Assembly (NCBI GenBank): GCA_900546385.1
Contig: URCT01000096.1
Coordinates: 1-9,849 of the forward strand
Length of the DNA: 9,849 nt
Direction: 5' to 3'
Source of the DNA: an uncultured Eubacteriales bacterium
GTDB taxonomy: Bacteria; Bacillota; Clostridia; Oscillospirales; CAG-382
Below the pieces are notes generated by a model. It did no database searches. It was not told the DNA's origin and was given only the letters and a program-made list of their open reading frames with translations. A program made the position numbers and the translations under genes. This document shows positions 1 through 4,876 of the stretch, in pieces (positions within the stretch are counted from its first letter, which is position 1; each line of letters opens with the position of its first letter).

Positions 1-21
1 TCGAGGTTTTCCAAACCTCGA
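1..21. repeat. Perfect 9-bp inverted repeat with 3-nt loop
   Basis: The arms TCGAGGTTT (1-9) and AAACCTCGA (13-21) are perfect reverse complements around TCC. No T-run follows, so it is not a clear terminator on the + strand. It may be the tail of a feature starting left of the window, or an outlying member of the hairpin array at 70-328, whose loops are also 3-4 nt. Bases 22-69 show nothing recognisable. Confidence 0.7.
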
Positions 22-89
22 ATCAGCGCGCAAACATGATAACTTCGCACAAGCCCAATTAAATCCTTTGCCGCTTCGCGGCTTCTTTC

Positions 90-110
90 GCCGCCTACGG
101 CGGCTTTTTT
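90..110 (+). terminator. Mini-terminator-like hairpin in array
   Basis: The stem GCCGCC/GGCGGC (90-95 and 99-104) with loop TAC is followed directly by six T residues (105-110). This matches an intrinsic terminator on the + strand, although the 6-bp stem is short. It could end transcription coming from a gene left of the window. Confidence 0.45.
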
Positions 111-209
111 CTGTTGCTGCCGCAACAATTCTTGCCGCTTCGCGGCATCTCTCCGGCGGCTAAGCCGCCTTTGTAACTTTCCTTCGGAAAGTTTGTCCCT
201 GCCGGGACG

Positions 210-252
210 GCACACTCCGTGTGCTTTTTTCGGCGGCACTGCCGCCTTTTTT
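210..252 (+). terminator. Two consecutive hairpin plus T6 units
   Basis: The hairpin GCACAC/GTGTGC (210-224) is followed by six T (225-230). The hairpin GGCGGC/GCCGCC (232-246) is followed by another six T (247-252). Each is terminator-like on the + strand. Their repetition suggests either strong insulation of the downstream gene or a structured leader, depending on where transcription starts. Confidence 0.45.
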
Positions 253-290
253 GGTTGCCTGCGGCAACCACCGCCTCCTGCGGCGGTGCC

Positions 291-312
291 ATGTTGCTGC
301 CGCAACATTTTT
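291..312 (+). terminator. Hairpin plus T-run near the end of the array
   Basis: The stem ATGTTGC/GCAACAT (291-297 and 302-308), with loop TGCC, runs into a T-rich stretch (308-312). It is a weak intrinsic terminator candidate on the + strand. Its inner part repeats the hairpin at 112-127. Confidence 0.35.
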
Positions 313-379
313 CGCCGCCAAAGGCGGCACAGATAGGGCGACATTTTGTGCTTTTTATCGGAAAATTTCTGAAAACCAC

Positions 380-407
380 TTGACAAATTCGGATATTTTG
401 TTAAACT
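380..407 (+). promoter_or_regulatory. Candidate sigma-A promoter of the GH99-like gene
   Basis: A perfect -35 box TTGACA (380-385) is followed after 16 bases by TAAACT (402-407), which matches 4 of 6 positions of the -10 consensus. It lies in an AT-rich stretch just after the hairpin array and points at the gene at 494. Transcription would start near 414 and leave an ~80-base leader. If this is the main promoter, the hairpin array lies upstream of the transcript, not in it. Confidence 0.5.
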
Positions 408-454
408 ACTCTTGACCCGGAAAATTTTTCTATCTCTGCCGGTGTCATATCCTG

Positions 455-484
455 ATTGATCTTGTATCAATATATAGGAAAGGA
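455..484 (+). promoter_or_regulatory. Leader inverted repeat and ribosome binding site that sets the start
   Basis: ATTGAT (455-460) and ATCAAT (466-471) form a 6-bp inverted repeat, followed directly by the purine-rich AGGAAAGGA (476-484). The spacing to the ATG at 494 is 9 bases, which is good. The spacing to the in-frame GTG at 488 is only 3 bases, too short. This decides in favour of ATG 494. The small hairpin beside the binding site could modulate translation, but it is weak. Confidence 0.55.
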
Positions 485-493
485 ACGGTGACC

Positions 494-3475
494 ATGTCTA
501 CAATCAAAAATAAGGCGCAAGACGCCTTCTATCTCATCGACGATGACGGCTTCTTAAACTGGGGCAAGCTCATGACCAGCTGGGACTACGTAAGCGACGG
601 CGAAGGCCCGAAACAAGCAATCCAGCCCGGCCGTTGGCTCCTCAACACCGATAAGGACGGTGAGGTCTATGTCAAACGCGACTGCAATGCGTTCGAAAAC
701 GGCAAAATGACCTACGAAATCCGCTTCGAAACCCTCGAGGGCGACGGACTTTACCTTGCATTCGGCTCCCGTACCGATGCGTTTCTTACCTTCACGGTCA
801 AGGGCGAAACCCTCTATGCCGGTGAAACCGAAGTCGCTCCTCTGCCCTACGGAATGCATTACCTCAAAATCGGCTTCGACCTTACCGCAAATACCGCTTC
901 CGTTCAGCTCGATACCAAGGATCGCGGCACATTTGCGTTTGAAAAGGCTACATTTCCTTTCACCTGCCTTCGTATCGGCTACGGCGAAAAAGACCGCGGC
1001 GCGGCTTATTTATACCAATCCAAGCTCTATGTCAACTATCTGTTCAACGACTACAACTTAAATCCGTATATCGGCGCCATGCCCGACGGCTATACCGTCA
1101 AAGCACCCAAAACAAGCTCGGTCGTCAGCGACAAGCGCGTTTCCGACTCCACGCCGTATACGTATATGTCCCACAACAAAAAGGGCGATACCACCGTTAC
1201 CTATCATGCCTTTGATAAGGCTTCCGGCAAGGTCACGTTCGAAATGAAATACCTTTTGGAACAGGCTGACGGTAAGGTTTCCATTGCACTCTTAAAGGGC
1301 TCAAAGCCGGTCGTTTCGGTGTATGACGAGGGTGAAGAGCTGCACTGCTACTGCGGTCATGCGTTAAGAAAGCACCACAAGACCGTTTGGCAGACGCTCC
1401 GCATGGAGGCAGATACCGACACCGGCAAGGCGACCATTTGGCTCAACGGCAAAAAGACTAAAGTAGTCGATTTCGAAAACCCGGCGAAATTCGTTGACGG
1501 CTTCCGGATCTCCTATGAAGCCTATAAAGATTCGCTTCTCATGTTCTCGGATATCATCGCCTGGGTCAAGCCCGAAGAACCCGAAGACTATGTCCCTGCA
1601 CCCGTTGTTCCCAAAAAGAAGGGCGACTACGTGGTCGGCATGAACATCTGCTCGCTGTGGCGCGAAGGCTCACACGCCGGCTGGGACTGCATTTCGCCGT
1701 ATGACGATGTCAAAACGGTTCTCGGCTTCTACGATGAAGGGCTTCCCGAAACCTCTGACTGGGAAATCAAGTTCATGGTTGAACACGGTATCGATTATGA
1801 ATTATACTGCTGGTATTCGGCCGAATCGCACGAACCCATCAAATCCACGCATCTGCACTATGCATGGCTCGACGGTCACTTTTATGCCAAGTATGCCGAA
1901 TACGAAAAGTTTGCGCTTCTTTGGGAAGCTGCCAACTGTAAGCATCCGACCTGCCTTGAAGACTTCAAATACAACCTCGTACCGTACTGGCTCGACTATT
2001 TCTTCTCGGACGACCGCTATATGCGCATCGACAACAAGGCTGTTATGAGCTGCTTCGGCGTTGGGTGCGTCGAACACGACCTCGGCGGTCCGGAAAAGGT
2101 GCGCGAGGGCTTACAGTATCTGCGCGACGAAGTCAAAAAGCTCGGCTACGACGATCTGATCGTCATGGGCTGCCACGCTGATCCGAATCAGTTAAAGAAT
2201 CTCGGCTTTGACGCGTTCCATGCCTACCATTGGGGCGGCGACGGCTACAAATTGCAGACCAACATCGATTCCAACCTGGCAAATATCAAGAAGAACGCCG
2301 TTCACATCGTTCCGACCGTCAGCGTCGGCTTCAAAAATGTCGGCTGGGGCGGAAACCGCCGTCCGAACCTGCCCTGCCAAGATATGTACAACGGCTTAAA
2401 ATACTGCATGGACGAAATTCTGCCGACCTACGAAAAAGGCACTTGGAAGTCCAAAATGCTCCACCTGTCCACCTGGAACGAATACGGCGAAGGCACCTAT
2501 ATGATGCCGTCCGGTCTCAACGGCTTCGGCTATCTCGACGCGGTACGCAAGGCTGTCTGTGTCGATGAGCCGCACGAAGATATCGTCCCGACCGAAGCGC
2601 AAAAAGCGCGTATCGGCCATCTGCATCTGCCCGACCGCTACATTCTCTCGCGCACCAAGTATGACGTCCGTCCGCTTCCCGAAACCGACACGCCGGTGGC
2701 AACCTACACCTTTGAAACACAGGCTGATCTCGACAAATGGACGTTTAACAAGGTGACCGACCTTGCGATCAAGGACGGCTGTGTATGCGGCAAGGCGACC
2801 GAGCAGTATCCGGAAATGGAATTGAAGGACGTCGGCTTCGACGCTTCGACCATTGCCTATGCCAAAGCGGTTCTCACCAACCGTCACGGCGACTATAACG
2901 GCCCGACCGTTTGCTATCTTGCGTATGCGACTGCGCCCGACAAGAGCGATTACAGCATTCAGAACAAGTCCGCGTCGGCTTGGTGCAGCGATACGGAGCT
3001 TAAAGAATACCGCTTCGAGCTTGACACGATGCTTTCATGGTCGGATACCATCCACGGTCTCAAATTTATTCCGACCTATTCCGGCTCATTTACGGTCAAG
3101 AGCATCACGCTTTATGCCTCCCTGCCGCACACGACGTTATACGGCAAGAATGGTCGCGAGCTGCGCTTCGGCGATTATCTGCCGAAAATCGGCGGTGAGC
3201 TGTATGTGCCGCTCGACCCGAACAGCGGTCTGTACGGTTCGCTCGGCTACAAATATGAGTGGATCAAGAAGGAAGGCCGTTTGGAGATCTTCAACAAGGA
3301 GCACAAGATCACGCTTGTCATCGGCAAGGCCTATGCCGTCAAGGACGGCGAAAGCTTTACGCTTGTGCGTCCGCCGTTCTTCAAAGACGGAATCCCGACC
3401 ATTTCGTTAGCAGACATCTGCAAATTGTTCGAGGTTTCGTTTGAGGAAAAGGGAAACAAGGTTTTCTTAAAATAA
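494..3475 (+). CDS. GH99-like/WbsX-like multidomain glycoside hydrolase, no secretion signal
   Basis: This 993-residue protein has several modules. Residues ~1-185 and ~195-358 are LamG/concanavalin-like beta-sandwiches; the second has the typical strand pattern WQTLRMEADTDTGKATIWLNG. Residues ~380-688 form a TIM-barrel-like core of the GH99-like/WbsX type, with LGFYDEGLPETSDWE, EHGIDYELYCWY, YMRIDNKAVM, PTVSVGF and STWNEYGEGTYMMPSG. In GH99 endo-alpha-mannosidases two glutamates three residues apart in the equivalent motif are catalytic; here they would be E663 and E666. Residues ~738-876 are a CBM-like beta-sandwich and ~880-993 a copper-amine-oxidase-N-like stalk domain. The N-terminus (MSTIKNKAQDAFYLIDDD) has no signal peptide or membrane segment, and 20 cysteines are present, both consistent with a cytoplasmic location. 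It is a paralogue of the giant - strand gene at 4877-9849 and starts where that protein leaves its S-layer region. ATG 494 is chosen over GTG 488 on ribosome-binding-site spacing. Substrate is unknown; alpha-mannan-type glycans are a guess from GH99. A WbsX-type role in polysaccharide synthesis is the main alternative. Confidence 0.85.
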   Translation: MSTIKNKAQDAFYLIDDDGFLNWGKLMTSWDYVSDGEGPKQAIQPGRWLLNTDKDGEVYVKRDCNAFENGKMTYEIRFETLEGDGLYLAFGSRTDAFLTFTVKGETLYAGETEVAPLPYGMHYLKIGFDLTANTASVQLDTKDRGTFAFEKATFPFTCLRIGYGEKDRGAAYLYQSKLYVNYLFNDYNLNPYIGAMPDGYTVKAPKTSSVVSDKRVSDSTPYTYMSHNKKGDTTVTYHAFDKASGKVTFEMKYLLEQADGKVSIALLKGSKPVVSVYDEGEELHCYCGHALRKHHKTVWQTLRMEADTDTGKATIWLNGKKTKVVDFENPAKFVDGFRISYEAYKDSLLMFSDIIAWVKPEEPEDYVPAPVVPKKKGDYVVGMNICSLWREGSHAGWDCISPYDDVKTVLGFYDEGLPETSDWEIKFMVEHGIDYELYCWYSAESHEPIKSTHLHYAWLDGHFYAKYAEYEKFALLWEAANCKHPTCLEDFKYNLVPYWLDYFFSDDRYMRIDNKAVMSCFGVGCVEHDLGGPEKVREGLQYLRDEVKKLGYDDLIVMGCHADPNQLKNLGFDAFHAYHWGGDGYKLQTNIDSNLANIKKNAVHIVPTVSVGFKNVGWGGNRRPNLPCQDMYNGLKYCMDEILPTYEKGTWKSKMLHLSTWNEYGEGTYMMPSGLNGFGYLDAVRKAVCVDEPHEDIVPTEAQKARIGHLHLPDRYILSRTKYDVRPLPETDTPVATYTFETQADLDKWTFNKVTDLAIKDGCVCGKATEQYPEMELKDVGFDASTIAYAKAVLTNRHGDYNGPTVCYLAYATAPDKSDYSIQNKSASAWCSDTELKEYRFELDTMLSWSDTIHGLKFIPTYSGSFTVKSITLYASLPHTTLYGKNGRELRFGDYLPKIGGELYVPLDPNSGLYGSLGYKYEWIKKEGRLEIFNKEHKITLVIGKAYAVKDGESFTLVRPPFFKDGIPTISLADICKLFEVSFEEKGNKVFLK

Positions 3476-3499
3476 CATAGCGGCTCAGCCGTGACATAA

Positions 3500-3549
3500 A
3501 AATGCCCTCTTTGCGGTTTGGAAAAAGAATTTCCGCAAAGAGGGCATTT
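3500..3549 (-). terminator. Bidirectional intrinsic terminator between convergent genes
   Basis: A perfect 17-bp stem pairs 3500-3516 with 3533-3549 (core AAATGCCCTCTTTGCGG) around a 16-base loop. Read on the - strand the stem runs into TTTTTAT, a good T-tract for ending the CAP-protein transcript. On the + strand the tail ATTTCTCTT is weaker but can serve the gene ending at 3475. A small CGGC-TCA-GCCG hairpin (3481-3491), with a 3-nt loop like those at 70-328, sits just beside it. Confidence 0.85.
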
Positions 3550-3590
3550 CTCTTAAAAAGAAATGTGAAAAACAGGTATGTTACGGTTTT

Positions 3591-4412
3591 TTAATAGGTA
3601 AAGAGCTGCGCCCAGTACAGCGTGCCGCCGCTTTCGTAAACGCCGACGCCAAGGCGCGTGAACGAAGCGTTTAAGATATTGGCGCGGTGACCGGCGGAAT
3701 TCATCCAAGCGGTCATGACCTCGCCGGGCGAGCTTTGGCCGTAGGCAATGTTTTCGCCGGCACCGTTATAGGAAATGCCGTTTTCGGAAAGCACCGTGAA
3801 ACAGGAGGAACCGTTCGGACGGGTGTGCGAAAACGAGCTTACGATCTCCTTGGCACGGGTCGAGGCCGCACCGGAAAGCACGGAATCGAGCTTGACCGAA
3901 GCAAGGCCGTTTTGGTTACGGTACTTGTTGACAAGATTCAGAACGGCGTTTGCATAGGAGCTTGCGCTCGTATTGCTGTTGTCGGCCGAGTCATCCGGCT
4001 TTTCAGACGGCGTGTCCGGTGTTTCAGACGGTTTGTCCGGTGTTTCGGGCGTGTCCGGTGTTTCGTCCGGGCAGTCAGCATCCGGGCAATCGGCCGGGTC
4101 GTCGGGCTGGTTGAAATCGGAGTCAAAATCGTCATCCGGAATTTCCGGAGTAGCGGGACGGTCGGTCTTGATATGTTCAAAGAGCTTTTCAAGCAGTTCC
4201 TTTAAGGTTTCGGAGCTGCCGATATGACCGATATCCCCACCGGTTCCGATGTCTCCGAGATTCGGGAGGATATCCGCGATACACGAATTGTTTTTCACAA
4301 AGTCAAAGAGGTCAGAAACAGAAATTTTGTCTGCTTTCACGCTGGCGGCACTTACCTGAGAAAGGGAAGCCGCGGCAATCAAGGAAGCAGTAACAGCGAT
4401 TAGCTTTTTCAT
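3591..4412 (-). CDS. Secreted CAP-domain (SCP/PR-1-like) protein
   Basis: This 273-residue protein begins MKKLIAVTASLIAAASLSQV, a clear Sec signal peptide with likely cleavage after VSA at residue 22. Residues ~25-83 are a small region I do not recognise (DLFDFVKNNSC, LKELLEKLFEHIK). Residues ~84-152 are an acidic Pro/Thr/Asp/Glu linker with repeated ETPDTP-like units and an unusual DCPDADCPDE pair of cysteines. Residues ~153-273 are a CAP domain ending at the stop, with FSHTRPNG (H196), GAGENIAYG (E220), AWMNSAGHRANIL (H242) and GVGVYESGGTLYWAQLF. Bacterial CAP proteins of this layout are extracellular or wall-associated; their biochemical role is mostly unknown. The start at 4412 is chosen because AAAGGAG lies 8 bases upstream and the signal peptide begins there. 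The longer start at 4457 lies upstream of the -10 box, so it would not be in the transcript. A strong promoter (4437-4465) and a terminator (3500-3549) make it a single-gene unit. Confidence 0.93.
   Translation of the reverse strand: MKKLIAVTASLIAAASLSQVSAASVKADKISVSDLFDFVKNNSCIADILPNLGDIGTGGDIGHIGSSETLKELLEKLFEHIKTDRPATPEIPDDDFDSDFNQPDDPADCPDADCPDETPDTPETPDKPSETPDTPSEKPDDSADNSNTSASSYANAVLNLVNKYRNQNGLASVKLDSVLSGAASTRAKEIVSSFSHTRPNGSSCFTVLSENGISYNGAGENIAYGQSSPGEVMTAWMNSAGHRANILNASFTRLGVGVYESGGTLYWAQLFTY
4015..4064 (-). repeat. Three exact 11-bp repeats coding the CAP-protein linker
   Basis: On the + strand the 11-mer TCCGGTGTTTC occurs exactly at 4015-4025, 4036-4046 and 4054-4064, spaced 21 and 18 bases, both multiples of three. 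A variant copy begins at 3994. The repeats encode the ETPDTP/ETPDKP units of the acidic linker, so copy-number changes would lengthen or shorten the linker without shifting the frame. Confidence 0.8.
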
Positions 4413-4436
4413 CAAAATCTCTCCTTTCTGATAAAG

Positions 4437-4465
4437 ATTATACGCCTTGGAAAACACATTATCAA
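4437..4465 (-). promoter_or_regulatory. Near-consensus sigma-A promoter of the CAP-domain gene
   Basis: Read on the - strand, TTGATA (-35, 4460-4465) and a perfect TATAAT (-10, 4437-4442) are separated by exactly 17 bases. Transcription would start near 4430, giving a leader of about 18 bases that carries the AAAGGAG ribosome binding site. This is the strongest promoter in the window and suggests high or constitutive expression. Confidence 0.88.
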
Positions 4466-4471
4466 GTGCAG

Positions 4472-4483
4472 TTTTCCGGAAAA
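4472..4483. promoter_or_regulatory. 12-bp perfect palindrome upstream of the CAP promoter
   Basis: TTTTCCGGAAAA reads the same on both strands and lies 6 bases upstream of the -35 box of the CAP gene. Position and symmetry suit a regulator or activator site, but no matching regulator is in view and AT/CG palindromes of this size can arise by chance. Confidence 0.35.
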
Positions 4484-4495
4484 AGAGGAAGCAAA

Positions 4496-4519
4496 TGCCG
4501 GTTTTGCCGCAAAACGGCA
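4496..4519. repeat. Hairpin between micropeptide and CAP genes
   Basis: TGCCG (4496-4500) pairs with CGGCA (4515-4519), and TTTT (4502-4505) pairs with AAAA (4511-4514) around GCCGC, leaving one bulged G. It sits directly downstream of the terminator-like hairpin at 4521-4551 on the - strand and may back it up. It lies upstream of the CAP promoter. Confidence 0.5.
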
Positions 4520-4520
4520 G

Positions 4521-4551
4521 AAAAAATACCGCTCTTTTCCAAAAAGAACGG
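4521..4551 (-). terminator. Likely terminator of the micropeptide gene
   Basis: CCG-x-TCTTTT (4529-4538) pairs with AAAAGA-x-CGG (4542-4551), with one mismatch and a 3-nt loop. On the - strand the stem is followed by TATTTTTT (complement of 4521-4528), a convincing T-tract. It is placed ~75 bases after the micropeptide stop codon. A T-run at 4554-4558 would also allow + strand termination. Confidence 0.65.
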
Positions 4552-4627
4552 CATTTTTCCGGTTATTCCCTTGATTTACGGATTTTTCATGTGACCGACA
4601 GAGATTATTTCCGTCGATACTATGTTT

Positions 4628-4717
4628 TTAACCGCAGAAGCAGCAGAGTATGATGACAGCGATCAAGATGATAAGCCAAATGTTGTCGTCGAAAGCGTTT
4701 CCTAAGCAGCCTGCCAT
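4628..4717 (-). CDS. 29-residue cysteine-tailed membrane micropeptide
   Basis: This small open frame starts MAGCLGNAFDDN, continues with a hydrophobic run of about 12 residues (IWLIILIAVIIL) and ends CCFCG. It is too short for most gene finders. Support comes from a full AGGAGG ribosome binding site (4726-4731) exactly 8 bases before the ATG, from a single short transmembrane-like segment, and from a terminator-like hairpin downstream (4521-4551). Tiny proteins with an N-terminal polar stretch, one hydrophobic helix and a Cys-rich tail are common in Clostridia and resemble the YjcZ-type small sporulation or membrane proteins in general layout, but I do not recognise an exact family. It would sit in the membrane with the cysteine cluster at one face. 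The function is unknown. It lies alone between two terminators, so it is probably its own transcript. Confidence 0.75.
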   Translation of the reverse strand: MAGCLGNAFDDNIWLIILIAVIILCCFCG

Positions 4718-4769
4718 GAGTGACTCCTCCTATCTTTGTAGTTGACGGAGTGTTTTTCACCGTCTGTTG

Positions 4770-4778
4770 TATAGTATG
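4770..4778 (-). promoter_or_regulatory. Possible -10 element of the micropeptide gene
   Basis: On the - strand CATACTATA lies ~39 bases upstream of the AGGAGG site. It fits the -10 pattern CATAnnnTA known for sporulation sigma-K and is close to the sigma-E and sigma-G -10 patterns. No good sigma-A -35 box or sporulation-type -35 box was found at the proper spacing, so the assignment is weak. A hairpin-forming segment (GACGG..CCGTC, 4744-4764) lies in the presumed leader. Confidence 0.3.
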
Positions 4779-4820
4779 CTATGACAGGAAAAATGTGCGG
4801 ACGAAAAATGCAGCCCACGC

Positions 4821-4859
4821 AAAAACGGCTGTCACGGAAAACCCATGACAGCCGTTTTT
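4821..4859 (-). terminator. Intrinsic terminator of the giant - strand gene
   Basis: A perfect 14-bp stem (AAAAACGGCTGTCA at 4821-4834 with its complement at 4846-4859) surrounds an 11-base loop. On the - strand it begins 17 bases after the TAA at 4877-4879 and its second arm ends in TTTTT. The symmetric A/T ends make it potentially bidirectional. Confidence 0.88.
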
Positions 4860-4876
4860 CATTTTGCTTTCGAAGC

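Larger units (their letters stand above)
70..328 (+). repeat. Array of 13 short perfect hairpins with pyrimidine-rich spacers
   Basis: Thirteen back-to-back perfect inverted repeats fill this stretch: 70-82, 90-104, 113-126, 134-146, 155-169, 175-193, 195-208, 210-224, 232-246, 253-269, 270-287, 291-308 and 314-328. Stems are 5-8 bp. Loops are 3-4 nt (TTC, TAC, TGCC, TAA, TCC, ACT, TGC, AAA) except one of 6 nt. About 200 of the 259 bases lie in a stem or loop. Most stems differ in sequence, so this is not a simple tandem repeat, yet the size is nearly constant. On the + strand most spacers are T/C-rich, for example TTCTTTC, TTTTTT and TTTTC, which makes the array polar. It contains no credible gene: the reading frames crossing it are low-complexity shadows with no ribosome binding site. 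The function is unknown. It could be a chain of mini-terminators, an RNA-stability element or the product of palindrome-generating mutation. Confidence 0.85.

Noticed and set aside
70..328. CRISPR array or classic REP elements
   Set aside because: There are no constant repeats with unique spacers of regular length, and the stems are too short and too different to be REP/BIME.
95..415. Reading frames on both strands across the hairpin array
   Set aside because: They follow the GC-rich inverted repeats, have no ribosome binding site and give low-complexity Cys/Gly/Arg-rich peptides unlike any protein family.
488..493. GTG start two codons upstream of the chosen start of the + strand GH99-like gene
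   Set aside because: Only 3 bases separate it from the AGGAAAGGA ribosome binding site, against 9 for the ATG at 494.
3687..4227. Gly/Ser-rich and Arg/Val-rich frames opposite the CAP protein
   Set aside because: They are shadows of the repetitive acidic linker codons and of the CAP domain on the other strand.
4413..4457. Longer N-terminus of the CAP protein starting at 4457
   Set aside because: That start lies in the spacer between the -35 and -10 boxes, upstream of any transcript from the clear promoter, and it would put 15 residues before a textbook signal peptide.
4447..4653. 68-codon + strand frame in the intergenic region
   Set aside because: It crosses the CAP promoter, two hairpins and part of the micropeptide gene, is rich in basic residues and lacks a ribosome binding site.
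4742..4775. + strand promoter TTGACG ... TATAGT
   Set aside because: The spacer is 22 bases, too long, and no + strand gene follows.
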